Shown piece by piece: positions 22,240 through 34,391 of a stretch of 64,000 nt of DNA (the stretch's first letter is position 1; every line of letters starts with the position of its first letter). Position numbers and translations under genes: made by a program. The notes beneath the pieces were generated by a model that worked only from the letters and a program-made list of their open reading frames with translations, did no database searches and was not told the DNA's origin. The stretch comes from Orbilia blumenaviensis (Eukaryota > Ascomycota > Orbiliomycetes > Orbiliales > Orbiliaceae), in the NCBI GenBank assembly GCA_036872755.1, contig JAVHNS010000011.1:868001-932000 (forward strand). Direction: 5' to 3'.

Positions 22240-25064
22240 TTAAAGTTCTTTCTCCGTCGAATACTTCCAGCCCATATTGTTAAATCCCAGTCGACTGCTC
22301 GTCTCTAACCATCGTCCCTCCTGTACTGCTTTCATAGCCTCCAGAACTTTCTCTCTATCAAGATCACCGATTGACCCGAGGAGGGAATCCTGCGAACTGT
22401 CCCTTTCCTCGAAGGTATCAGCAACACGCAGTGATGCTTCCTCTGAGGTTGGTTCGCTGACGGTAGTTTTAATATCCCTCTGGCGGAATTTTCGAGCCGG
22501 AGGTTTTGTATCTGGTGAAGAAGAGAGAGTCAAGTCGCGATGAGGGCGTTTTAAGGGGATAATAACGCTCCCGCTGGTCTCATTTGATACGGCAAGGATA
22601 ATATCCGAGCCCACTTCACTTCTTCTAGATCGTGTGGAATCCCATTGTACAGTTCGTGGCCCTGGCGCTTCTTGAATGTCAGATGTATCTGGTGTTCTGT
22701 AGACTTGGATGGTAGCCTCGCTACTATTATTAGTCTTCATTATCGACTTTGATAGTAATTTTCCTTCTTCAATCGCCTTTGCAACTTTGGACATTATATT
22801 TGGGTCTTTGGGATCGTATTCATCCGCTTGGGTTTCCCCGGGAAGACAGGTAGCGTGGGAGCTTTGGTCTAGTTTTAGTCGTCGCACGGTTTCGTCGATT
22901 TGGCGTCTAATCTCTGAATCATCTGGTTGTGTGGGCCCTCGTATGTGTGAAAGATATTCTTCCTGTGATGAAGAGCGTAGGAAGTTTTGGGATCGGGCTT
23001 GTTGGGATTCTTCTTCCATTCCAGCGGCTCGCTGTTCTTCAAGGTCCAGATATTCGAGGTTCTCACGGGTCTCGGCTACGAAATCGATGTCGAGGGCACG
23101 TTCGATGTCGAAGGAAAATTCATCTCCGGTGCAGTATTTACCGAATAGCTTGCGGATGGAGTCCTTTTGGTACCATGAGCCATCGGCGGCGACGCAGGGA
23201 TAGACATCCTTTGGGGCGAGAGCTTTAACGAAATCTTGAAGCTCGGAGAAGGAGGAGTGGCGGGAAGCCGGGTAGCCCTATATACACGCATTTAGAATAT
23301 GGGCATGGTAAGTTAGAAGGAATGAGATTGAATACTTACAAACCAATGGGGCAGAGCAGCAGATTCCTTCCCACGGGGTTGGCTCTCAGTTTTTTGCTGA
23401 TCTCGTTGTCGTGAGATAATGAGAGCCTCGAGGTTCTGCTTGATAATTTCGATGAATCCATCAAGCTTTGTATGAGAATCCGGAGCAACGGCGTCAAGCG
23501 GTAGGACAAATCCAGCTTTGACATCAACTTGTTTGATCAACTCCGAGAGTTTTTGGTCTTTCGCAATAGCTGCCATTTCCAAGAGTAGCTCTCCAGACAT
23601 CTCATTAACAGCATTGGCTGTAACCGCATTAGCAATGAAACAATATATACCCTTAAAATGCCACAGAAACACTTACCATCTAAATTCCCACCACCCTCGC
23701 CAGGCTCTCGAACAACATACTCCGTTCCATTAGAATCCCTATACTTAGCCACCAACGGCGATATCTCAACCAAATTTCCCTCCTTCCTAGCTTTATCCCT
23801 CCCTTCACACTCCAACCACCGTTCACAAGAATGAAACCGCACGTTCTTATCGTCCGTAAGAACGGTATCACAGATTGAGAGTGTACGTCCGAGAAGAAAG
23901 GCGCTGTGTTCCCAAATATCCTTCGAATCCTTTGGTCCCAGCGAATTGAAAAGCCCGAGACGGTAGTCATCCAAATGAATCTTAGTATTAAAGTAAGACG
24001 CAAGAGCGACCCAGGCGTCTTCATAGCCCAAAGTCCAGGTATTCAAATGAAACACCGTCTCAGGCGGGTACTTCGAGACCTGCTTCAACAGTTCCGCAAT
24101 ACCATCGGCTTTGGGGCTGAATGTTAAATGTGAGGCTTCAAAGCTTGCGTGGGTGGTGTCGAGGTAGAGGCAGTCTAGGTTCTTGATACGTCGGAAATAT
24201 GGGAGAAGGATAGGGTTCCTTTTCAGTTTCTCAACCCACCAGAGTTCAGCTCTTATGTCGCCGGTATAGAGAATTGCTTTGCCATTTCCTTCGACGAGGA
24301 ACATGGTCGAGCCGGGGCAGTGGTTTGCCTGTACCCATGTTATTATCATACCAGAGCACACGGGCGAAGTAGGTTGCCGTTAAATACTTACATCGAACAA
24401 TGTTACCCGGATAGTATAACCAGGGCATAACTCTATATCAGTTGGAGTCTCCAGCGGGAGTTCCCTCTGCAAATGTATCCAAAAAAAAAAAGTCAACATG
24501 TATGCCGGTATATATATACATATAAAAGAGGTAAAGGACTTAATGGTAGGCTTACAATTATGCGATCTCGGTTGGCATAATGCAAATACGGATACTCATG
24601 GCTTTCCACCAGCTTTTTTGCATAATTGAAACGATGCAAGCGTCTTTCAAGCTTCAAGAGCAGTTGCTTAGTCGCAGCGGAACAGTAGATAAATGGTGCA
24701 CGATAGCTCTTTCCAGCCAGGCCAGTGAGATGGTCTCTTGTGTTAGAAAAAATAAGTTAGATTAGGATACCGAAAACCCGCGAAACAGATAGAACTTACG
24801 AATGGATATGCGATAGAAAGTTAGCTAGGGAAGGTTGGGCGCCATCAACTTTTCGAAAATAGTCGACTAGGGAATTTTTCTGTCAGCGGTGTTCGATGAA
24901 CAGTGCCTGAGCATAAAAACCATACATTGAATTCCTGGGAATTCTAAAGCTTGAAGTTAGTACTGATACCTGCCTTTTAGAATACCGTGTTTGGTAAAAT
25001 ATGAATACATACCCTTCACAATGCCGTTGAAAGTCGACTGTATCGCCATCATCATCATCGCCAT
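22240..25064 (-). CDS. Artemis/SNM1-type DNA repair nuclease (MBL, beta-CASP)
   Basis: This is a metallo-beta-lactamase nuclease of the SNM1/Artemis family, involved in DNA end processing or crosslink repair. Exons are 25064-25013, 24943-24926, 24866-24800, 24736-24556, 24466-24392, 24328-23677, 23617-23340 and 23277-22240, giving 786 residues. The metal-binding motif HIHSDH is at residues 43-48. The third-ligand motif ANHCPGSTMF starts at 132 (H134), and YTGDIR gives D155. The catalytic domain is N-terminal and followed by an acidic, Ser-rich tail of about 340 residues, which is the Artemis (SNM1C) layout; Pso2/SNM1A has its nuclease domain at the C-terminus. Five in-frame ATG codons cluster at 25064-25047; I took the first, but the last (25049) has the better context. 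Exon 2 is only 18 bases. Specific substrate is unknown. Confidence 0.9.
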
Positions 25065-25759
25065 CAGGTCAGTAGGGGTCAGAATTAACCAAGCTGTTGT
25101 ATGAAAGCGTCTGAATATGAAGAGTATGGACTTACCATCCTGGAAGTAGTATAGAACGCCTAGCATAGACTACAGTTTTGGTCTCGAGTATCTTCAAGAT
25201 GCAGTGATGATAAAACAATTTGATCAATTGGTATCAAATATAGTACCGTCTAGAAGGGGCACGAATAGAGGTATGTGTGAAGGGAAAAGGGAGAAGAGCT
25301 GGCCAGCTAGGACCCCGGCCGGAGTCCAAAAGATCAATCCGCCCGCAGCGAGAACCTATACAGAAGTCCCTGATAAGATAACATAGTAGCTGCACAGCTT
25401 TATCACACTAGCGTCAAAGCTTCCGCAGTGTTCGTTCCTCCCATTTTTCTGATTCCCGAATACCCCATCCAATACAGATATCGATATCTGCTCTTGATCT
25501 TGTGATGTTGAATTTTATGAGTTGCGAATTGGTGTTGGGTCGACGAAGCGAGCGAACAGACGGACATGCAAGACGACGCGTGTTGACCCGCATGGAAATT
25601 AGGGACCTGAAAGAGAGAGGGAAGCTTAGCTCAGACCCTCGTCATCCCCCCAGCCCATCCCAACCGCAACTTCAACATCAACATATACCCACCTCCGACC
25701 CTCTCCAACCCACCTTGTCGTTCCCAATCTCTTTAGGATCCTTAGAGTACGCATTCACC
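25065..25759. promoter_or_regulatory. Divergent promoter of the nuclease and Rpn13 genes
   Basis: The 695-bp spacer lies between two outward-facing starts. A GGTAAGT donor-like sequence on the minus strand near 25133 hints at an intron in the leader of the nuclease gene, but I could not find an acceptor that keeps the frame. No gene inside. Confidence 0.45.
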
Positions 25760-27538
25760 ATGGATACCTTAATAACAGTCAAAGCCGGGCGCTGTACCCG
25801 AGACGTACGTTTTTTTCTACCCTACCCCAGAGCATTACAGGAAACCATGCTTTTGCTCGTATCTACCCCACGAAAACAAAAAAGAAGGGCTAACGAAAGT
25901 GATCACTTATAGCCCGAGAACCCAAACCGTTACGTTCCATCCAACGTCCCCGGCGAGATCCGTCTTGAACTCTCACGAGACGAGGGTAAATCCTCCCCAC
26001 GCATCTACCCACCCCGTAGTTTCCCCAGGATTCATAGTAATAGTACCTAACAAAAGGAGCTTTCCAGACCTACTACACTTCAAATGGGTCCCACGTCGCG
26101 GCCACACTGTTGACGGCGAAGAATTCGACTTGATCGTGTTCCCGGGCGACGCCAGTTTTGTCCCATATAACGCTGGTCCAAACGACGGCCGGATATGCGT
26201 CTTGAAGTTCCAGAGCAGTGATCAGCGACATCTGTTTTGGTGGCAGACGAAGAATGATGAGAGCATCAGTGCTGCGGAACACACACGGAAGGACAGATTG
26301 GTTACTAGGAAGATCGATCAGTGCGTTTTTTTTATCTTCTCCTTTGGGATTCTATGGTTTTATGATTTGGTATATAATGGAATCGAAGTACTGATATGGT
26401 GGGGGGAAACAGGTTAATCCAATCCGGTGGCGATCCAGACGGCCTCGCGGGCGACGACGAGCTCATGGAAATCGACGACGACGCGGCTCCAAGCGCTGGG
26501 GAGAGTAGCAGACGAGGAGGTGCAGATGGTGGTCGAGCGTAGGTCCATATCATTTGCCCCTACAGTGTACTGTCTACCGCGGGAAACAAAAGAGAACAAG
26601 AAGAAAGAAAAAAGCTGCAAAAAGAAATAAAAATAGAGAATACAACTCCGGTATTCCACCCATGAGTTTTTTTTATATCTGTTGTCCCCGCCCCCCAATT
26701 TCCCAGAAAATATATATATATACCCACGTCGAGCCATTTTTCCTTGGCTCTCTCTCATCTGCAGATGCTTTTGTGGTTTAGAAAGAGGATGTGTGATAAG
26801 GGATAAGAGGTAGACGGGGTAGATGCAATATGATACAAAAAAGAAAGGTTATTTTTTTTGAAAAGAAAGCACAGGCATCGAATACGTCTACCTAGGAGCA
26901 GCGGGTTGGTCATTCAGAAAGCGTCATCATCGTCATCACTTTTTGCATTTTTCTTTGTCCTCTTTTTCTCTCTATGTCACTTTTAGCACCACCAAAAAAA
27001 AAAAAAAAAAAAATACATAAGCTTACATCTTCTACCACCGGTTATATCTAGAAGTGAACCTCAGCAAAGTGCAACTACCACCACCACCGAAGAGCAGCCA
27101 AAACTCGACGTCGCAAGCTTAATACGCGGCATTTCGATCCCCGGCGCCGGCGGTGCCTCGACATCACGGCAGCAGCAAGGATTCCTCACCCTCCCAAGTC
27201 TGCTACAGCCAAATGTCACAACCACAGTCTTAGAATCAAAGGCTATCCGTCAAAAACTACTAGCAAACCTACCGCCAGCGTTGACAGCGGATGTTAATAC
27301 AGAATACGAAGAGAAGGAGCTATTGAGAAAAGTGCTGCACAGCCCACAGTTCTCGCAGGCGACGGCGATGTTGACGGTTGCACTGAGGGAAGGAGGGCTT
27401 AGAGGGGTTGCTGATAGTTTGGGAGTGAAGCTGGATTTGGAGAATGCGGGGACTCAGGGAGGGGTTGAGATATTTGTTGCCAGTGTTAAAAAGGAGGCGG
27501 AGAAGGAGGATGGTGATGGTGATACGCAGATGTCGTGA
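25760..27538 (+). CDS. RPN13: Proteasomal ubiquitin receptor Rpn13 (ADRM1)
   Basis: Rpn13 sits on the 19S regulatory particle, binds ubiquitin through its Pru domain and recruits the deubiquitinase UCH37 through its DEUBAD domain. Exons are 25760-25804, 25913-25985, 26068-26320, 26413-26538 and 27052-27538, giving 327 residues. The Pru domain covers about residues 4-120, with TVKAGRC, DLLHFKWVPR, DLIVFPGDASFV and CVLKFQSSDQRHLFWWQ, all matching the family. The C-terminal part has LTLPSLLQPNVTTTVLES and the DEUBAD-like segment PPALTADVNTEYEEKELLRK...VLHSPQFSQA, so this fungus keeps the UCH37-binding half that budding yeast lacks. The ATG has an excellent context (CACCATGG). The last intron is 513 bp, unusually long for this window, and a further small exon inside it cannot be excluded. 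Confidence 0.92.
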
Positions 27539-29236
27539 TCGAGAATGATACTTTACTGCCTTTTTGGTGATCGTTTATTATCATTATCATTCGGGTTCTC
27601 TATTGAGGTTATGGAGGCTGAGGCGTGTTAATGTACCCATACTACATAGAAAAAAGCTATGAATACGCGATAGAATTGTCTGTCTCTCTCATTCCAAAAA
27701 AAAAAAAAAAAAAAAAAGGAGAAGTCATTTTAAAGTAATGAATACGGAAATACACCTGGCGCCACAAGCTGCCAGCTATTTAGAATTAGATTTCACGACG
27801 TTAACGTTGATAATAAGACAGGGTTAGATCAGACGTCTGTCCCGTGAGCCTGTTTCGTTCGATAGTGGCTGGAATTATGAAGTGGTCTGTGGCAAATGCA
27901 CAGACATGCCCGTTTAGCCAGGCGAGCGAAAACCCACCCCGCTGTGCTACTGCTAACTTATCTGCCAGGGTTCAGGTGGCCCGTGACGAGATACGAACAG
28001 GGGCAAGCTTTGAATACCCACTAGCACCACTGCCAATTGCAAATGCAAGATGCATGGAATGGAATGTATTCAATTCTCTGTAGACGAGTTCCTGTCTACC
28101 ACATCGATCAAACTATTAGACTATGCCATAAAAGCCGGAGGTTCTGTTTTTATTTATTGTTTTTCTTTGCTTTCTCTTACTTCCTTGTTTTATTTAAGCT
28201 TAACCCCCGACGACGATTGGTACCCTTGTTCTTTGTTGATAACGATATTTTAGCTATTCCGATTAAACCGATCAAATTAATTGAACCCCGCCCTATGCCT
28301 GATGACCTTTTTTTACTCGGCCCCTTCCGCCGAGAAAACCTGTAGTCTAGTTTTTGATTGGCTTATAATGTCTAAGTACTTGCTTAGCTTAGGAGTAGGA
28401 CTTTTGGGTGATCGATAAAATCATTGCGATTCAAAAAAAACAAAACGAAACAAGAAAGTGATTTGAAAGCAGACTCGACTTCCGACCTATCTGATGCTCA
28501 CATACAAAAATCCAATCCTCGTTGCTTCTTCCGTTATAATTATGTTATGCTCGAACTAAATAGAACTGAGAATGTTTATTTTCCTGCCGGTCCAAGGACG
28601 TGACTTGGAACGGCAAGCTTCCCCTCTGTCTGATTGCGCTTCTTAGCTCAGTCTTCAGATCCCTCTCTAGAAAGAACGTCCTGTAGAGAAAAAGTACCGT
28701 GTAATGTAATGTAATGTAATTTAATGTAATATTGTGCTGTAAAAAATAAAATACATCCCCAAATTCCATCCAGCAGGGAACAATGACCAAAAGCACCCTT
28801 AATAAATATTTACAAAATATCAATATTCAATAATAGCTTTAGCCATCTTGAAAACAAAAACTATGGCCCGCATAGCTGTTTTTGGAGTAGGCCTCATTAT
28901 GTGGTCATATAGATCCACATAAAGAATATCCTTCAAAGAAGGAACAATTTCAAATAGACTTCGTAGGTGCACTGACCTTATCTCTTGTAGGTTTTTGTAT
29001 TTGCAAAAAAATATGCCAATGCCTCTCATCCTCCACAAACTTCGTCCCTTTAGCTAAACACCTTTCACACCATCTTTCCTCCCTCGGGACTCTGTTCCAC
29101 CATCTAGTTGTAGGTAGGCTTGTATTCATCCCTAATGTGAAGAGAGAGAAAGAGCAAGTTAGCCTTAAACAACTAATAAATCCTTAAATGCGAGGTTGAT
29201 ATAGGATTACCACAGCAAAAACTCCTTGGAGTAGCC
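27539..29236. other. Intergenic, no gene supported
   Basis: The region holds a run of A (27696-27717), a (TAATG)n-like repeat at about 28704-28730, and only short open frames on both strands that lack composition bias or recognisable motifs. Confidence 0.5.
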
Positions 29237-29865
29237 TTACACCGTTTTTCTGGAAAAGGTAGGACTACTCAGAAGCCTGAGATTATCCGTTTTTCTCTTC
29301 CTCCGATCCATGTAGGCTCGATATTCGTCTTTGACTTCTTCCCGAAGTTTGTCAGGGGCGGGTTCGTTTGGACAGATTTTAATCAAATGGCCTTCAATCG
29401 CACATCTCAAACAACGACACCCTCGTAGCCCTAGTTTGTCGATTGGATGGATGGGTGGGTGGAGGGTGTTTGCATCCGCCAATTGAACAATTATACCCGT
29501 GTCCTTTGGCATATTCCCTGATCATAACGTATACCGGCTGTTCAACGGAAGGGTTAAACAAATCTCGACCACTGTTGGGTTATCGTTGGAGAGTATCTAG
29601 GCCAAAGACGGGTACCAGGTGGTTGGGTGGTGGATCCGTGGCTGGCCGTTCGACGTTTTGATAATTCAGTTATGAAGAGGTCTTTCCCTGTGAGTGGTAC
29701 TCTCTTCATAAACCGTCTATCTTTATCACTACCGCAAGTGGTTAGTTTTCAATTATACGGGTCTGAGATCCGGTGCTTAGAACTTACTCGGTATTGATCT
29801 CGAGGGCCCAGACGCACACAAAGTCGAACTTGGGACGCCATGTTGATGGTTGACGATGCAATGAT
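29237..29865 (-). pseudogene. Broken gene with a CCHC zinc knuckle
   Basis: Three protein-like stretches lie in order on the minus strand but in different frames. The first contains WRPKFDFVCVWALEINT, crosses a well-formed intron (GTAAGT, CTAAC branch, GGTAG acceptor, about 29786-29730) and continues DKDRRFMKRVPLTGKDLFIT before a stop near 29560. The second reads DLFNPSVEQPVYVMIREYAK. The third has a CX2CX4HX4C zinc knuckle (CLRCAIEGHLIKIC) and ends in a basic helix, stopping at 29237. No in-frame ATG opens the first stretch. Good codon quality with frame breaks suggests a decayed gene; missed introns are the alternative. I do not recognise the family. A zinc knuckle occurs in both RNA-binding proteins and retroelement Gag. 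Confidence 0.45.
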
Positions 29866-32800
29866 GCTTGACAATGACGGTTGGCAATGGCTGTTGGTTA
29901 ACCTTTTCAATTATTTTTTTATTTATTTGATTATTTGCCATACAATCGACACAGAGCAACAAAGGAAGAGGGATTTATTGACAGCTTATTGCCATGCTTA
30001 ATTTTGAGCATTCGTGCTCATATGGCCCATGAAGCATATCGTGCCTACCTAGGTATATGATAACATTGACTTATATTTACGCAAGAAAACATGCTACTGA
30101 TTTGAACCTACTGATCGATACCTAGTCGATCTCGAAAGCATCACTTACACTAGCACTGAATTAAAAACTACTATCTCCAATCATAATTATAAAGATAAAT
30201 AAATAAATAAAAAAATTATTTCTTGCAATTGATAACGTATGCGCAACGAAAACCGTGGGAGCGACAAGCAGTATAACTAGGTAGGTGCTGTGTTACATGT
30301 GGTTAGGTATAATAGCCGAATTCATGATCCTTGAAGACTCCCCAAACTTGGTCTAGATAACTCTGGCCAAGCTCGCCCTGATGCTAGTAGACTTTTTAGC
30401 ATTATACAGTGTCTCCATGCATGATTAAGAGAATATCTTTATAGGCTTTTCTATTGTTTTTTTTTTTTTTTTTTTACAAGCAAAGTGCTGGAGCTTGTTG
30501 ACGTTCCGAATAGATTATGGCGATCAACCCAAAGTCGCAATCCCAGTGGCACTGGAAATAAACTAAGATGCCTTTTGCTGCTGTAGCATCTGCTCCAAAA
30601 CAACCTTCGATACCTCTGGAAGATCTTCTACAAAAGGACAAAACAATGTTGGATCAATCGGAGCAAACAGGGCTCCTCCGGAAGGGGGATTTCCATCCAG
30701 AGGCACTTGCTTAGTAATTACTAAGTAGGTATATGCCGCCTACAAAGGGGTCCTATGCAGCAGAAGCCGTCTTGGACGATAAGCGGAGGGAGCCCATGCA
30801 TGCATGCAATTCCGGGCCTAAGCTCAACCAAGACTTTGAGAAGATGACCTCGTCATTAACATATTAACTTTTAACTAGTTAACTAAGCACGCAAAAGCAA
30901 CCGTGGGCAGATTATTGCGTCTCTTCAACCTTAGAGGGAGAAAGGGAAAAAAGAAGAAAAAAAAGAAAAAAGAGTGCCCCTCTCTAGCTTCAGCCCTCTC
31001 TCTCTCTCTCTTCTTCCCCCACAACGTTGACATTAATTGTGGATCCTTTGGATTTCCACTCCGGAGCTCTCACCTGCTTTGCATCCATCTCGCTTTACTT
31101 TGCTTTGCTTTGCTTTGCTTTACTTTACTTTGCTTTTGTTTCCTCATGTGGGTTCGACACTGATATCGTATTCTTTTTTGATAATTTAAATATTTCGCGA
31201 GTCCGTCCGTCCGTTCGTTTCAAAGAGAGAAAGAGTATTATTCATGAACCAAAGACAAAGAGAAACAGCGAGAAGTTGGGAACTCGACTCATCGAAAGCC
31301 TAGTATCTTCAATAGTGCAAGGATACCCAGCGTGGGGAAGTGGAGGAAGCAGAAAAAAAAAAGAAAAAGCCCCAACCTTCGTTAGCCATTCTATACATAT
31401 AACACCCCCGTCGCATCGAAAAAGAGAGAGAGAGAGAGGAAGAGAATCAGCTGCAGTCAAAAAAAAAAAAAGGTCGAATGCGTCTTCCGAGCCTGTGCGC
31501 TTTGTGTGATGATGACGATGACGATGCAACGATAATAATATCACGGTACCGATAGAAAGAGGAACCGCCCTTGAACCGCCGCAACAGGATTAAATTGTTA
31601 TTTTATATATAACAACATCCTTCCCTCCGCCCACCCCCCATCGTTCGTTCATCCGTTTTCCTTTTTTTTTTTTTTATGTATTATCTACTGTTTTGAGGAA
31701 GATTATATATTACCTAGCTATATCTCTATATATATAGTTCTTCGAATCTTGAATCCCAGGCCTGCTGCATGGGGAACATCCCGAAATTCCAAAACAACCG
31801 TTTACTTATTACCATTCCTTTTCCCTCGAGTTTCACCTTTCCCGCTCGTTTGCAAAACAAGCTAAAATAAAAATAAATAAAAAAGGAAGCAGAAGCAGAA
31901 GAAGCAGAAGCAGAAGAAGAAGTCTGGATCGGAAACCCTCTCAATCGTCTTGATTGCTCCTCGCCCCCATCCACTTTTTCTTCTTCTCCTTGTTAGCTCT
32001 GTTTCCCGTCTGCATTCCAGGATATTAAGCAGAAACAGAAGAAACAAGAAAGATTACCGTACCGCCCTGCCCTATCTTTCCCCCCTTCAAAACCAAAACC
32101 AAAAAAAAAAAAAAAAAAAAAAAACTCCGCCTCGAAAATTCACGAATACTTAAATCTCATCTCGTCAAGTTTGCTGTCTTTTTCTTCAGCATAAAACAAA
32201 AGTCCGGCGGTTCGGAAATCCTACATTCCCGGGAAGGCCAGGATTGTGAGCTTATACTGCTATCTACATACATACTCCACCTACCTTGACCTATTTATCT
32301 GCCCTGGCTGGCTGTCAACGTTGCACTGGCTCCTTCAAAAAGAAAAACGGGAAAAAGAAAAAGCGAACGAGAGTCGGTTTCCCTTCCGCATAATTCTGGA
32401 AAACCCAATCTGTAGTGCCGCCGCCAATACGTAACTCCAACCGGCTCACTCCTCTCTTCCTCCTCCTCCTCCTCCTCCTCTCGAATCGCATCATCATCGT
32501 CATATTTTAGCAAAAAACCCGAGTTCCGTGTGCTATATATATCTATATATATATCTACCTATCCTTCCTTCTCTTTTCTTTCCTGGAATTCTCTGATCCT
32601 TCGGAAAGAAACGAACAGAAAGTAAGTGGACTGAACAACCAACGAAAAAAAAAAAGCCCAACCCCGGACGAAAAGCCAAAGCGAGTGGATTTTTTGATCT
32701 AAGAACCTGGGGAATCACAGAACCCCGGTGGGGAATCAAGACCAGAAAGAGAAGAAACTAAAAAGATCCCACCTGATCAAAAATAAAAATAAAAAATCAG

Positions 32801-33764
32801 ACATCAAATATCAAATATTCTGCTAGTCTATCGGATAGCACAAGACATAACAGCACGGAACCCTCATTTCCGCGTGGCCCTCCCCGAATCAGTCGCATAC
32901 TTCGGATTCCTACCCTCAAAAACTTCGAATTTACGCCGTACGTGCGTATGCGCATGTGTGTGGGCTCCCCTTGCATACCTACATACATATATACTTACAT
33001 ACTGTACGTGCTGCCAGCCACTGGAAAAGTCCAAGTTGCTCAGGGTCCAAAAGAGAGAGAGAACCATAAGCAGAGTGAGAGGACGGGAGAGTGAGAGTGG
33101 AACGTGAGAACGATTTTGATAAGGGAAAACCAACCTAGCTGGGGCCGGAATCCAGTTTTGAAAGAAATCGAGCACAATAAAGTACCTTTTTTTTTAAACA
33201 GTAACCACTTCCTGAGAACACGTTCTCTCCATCTTTCCTACCAATATTTACTCTACTCGCCAAAACCCTTTTCCAGAAAGACAGTCTGTCCACGAGGATA
33301 TACAGGGAGAAAGAGATAGATAAACATCGGGATCACTCTTTCTCTACAATTTTTACAAACCTTGCGAAAGAATTCGGATTTCTCGGGACCGACCCAGATC
33401 CAAAAAAGAGACGAATAGAGTTAAGACGGTGTGACATCGTCCGAAAACGAACTTCCCCAAATCATCTTTTTTTCCCTTTCGCCTGCTTCCCGAACGAGAA
33501 CGACAACACTTTTCATAGGCTCCGATTTCCGATATCACATAATCACATACGAGAAAAAAGAGGCCGACTGGCCTTGAAATCACGATACCCACAAGTTTTT
33601 TTCTTCTCTCTACTCTTCAGGGGTGGTTTATAGAGTCTATTTAAAGACTTCTGTCTAGCAAACCTCGTTTTCAATCTACAAACTCAATCGACTCTTTTTT
33701 TTGTTTGAGAAAAAACAAAAGGCTTTAAAACGCAGTAACACGACCAAAAAAAGAAGGGAACAAA
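29866..33764. other. Very long gene-free region, probable promoter and leader of the 33765 gene
   Basis: Nearly 3.9 kb show no credible gene. The right two-thirds (about 30900-33760) is composed of alternating purine and pyrimidine tracts, A-runs, a (CTTTG)n block at about 31096-31138, GA runs near 31423-31440 and (TCC)n near 32459-32480. This texture is typical of long fungal promoters and untranslated leaders. Open frames at 31027-31509 and 31242-31544 are translated simple sequence. Confidence 0.5.
31096..31138. repeat. (CTTTG/CTTTA)n pentanucleotide repeat
   Basis: Seven to eight tandem units of CTTTG or CTTTA are visible directly. Confidence 0.85.
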
Positions 33765-34391
33765 ATGGTTGGCCGTCGCCAAATCCACCAAGCCATCCAC
33801 TCGCGGATGATGAAGCGCAACGCCGACGACGACGTGGTCCAATGGGACCAGATCGTTTCAACCCTCGTCACAGAACTTAAACATGAAGTATCGTCCTTCT
33901 ATGGTAATGAGGGATCGGATGTTGAAAAGGCATACCCGGGATTCGACTACCATAATGAAAAGATCCAGGCGAGGCTGTCGAGATGGCCGTGGCACAGGAG
34001 TTTCTTCAAAGCGGTTGATTATCTTGGCCTGAGTGCTAGCGAGATCGATAGCGTGGTCAACTGGTGGGGGACTTTGAAAGAGCGACAGGCGTACGAAAAG
34101 AAAACCGGGACGGTTATCAGGGATACGACTGGGGATGACATTCCAACCTGGGAGGAAGTGCAGGAGATGAAGCGGGAGAGTCTAAAGGAGGAAGAGCAGG
34201 AGTTCAACGGAATTTTCCCATATACGCTGAACCGGGCGGAGATGGAGAATATGCTGAAAGAGGCGGATAGATTGGCCTTGCAGGAGAGCCTTACGCAGGC
34301 GGCTTTGCAGAGCCATGCTACCGCTACAGCACTCAGGATTCAACAACAGTTTCGACAGGCTGAACAGCTCTTTGGCTATGCGCGGGAATGA
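33765..34391 (+). CDS. Unknown protein, 208 residues
   Basis: This is an intact, uninterrupted frame beginning MVGRRQIHQAIHSRMMKRN and ending FRQAEQLFGYARE. It is hydrophilic and predicted helical, with a Trp-rich centre (RWPWHRSFFKAVDYLGL, SVVNWWGTLKERQAYEKKTG) and a Glu/Gln/Ala-rich C-terminal helix with coiled-coil character. There is no signal peptide, membrane segment or metal-binding pattern. I do not recognise the family. Codon composition and third-position bias look like its neighbours, so I believe it is a real gene. The unusually long gene-free DNA before it suggests a regulated gene with a long leader. Confidence 0.8.
   Translation: MVGRRQIHQAIHSRMMKRNADDDVVQWDQIVSTLVTELKHEVSSFYGNEGSDVEKAYPGFDYHNEKIQARLSRWPWHRSFFKAVDYLGLSASEIDSVVNWWGTLKERQAYEKKTGTVIRDTTGDDIPTWEEVQEMKRESLKEEEQEFNGIFPYTLNRAEMENMLKEADRLALQESLTQAALQSHATATALRIQQQFRQAEQLFGYARE

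Noticed and set aside
31027..31544. Overlapping frames on both strands
   Set aside because: They are translations of CTTTG, GA and A-rich simple sequence.
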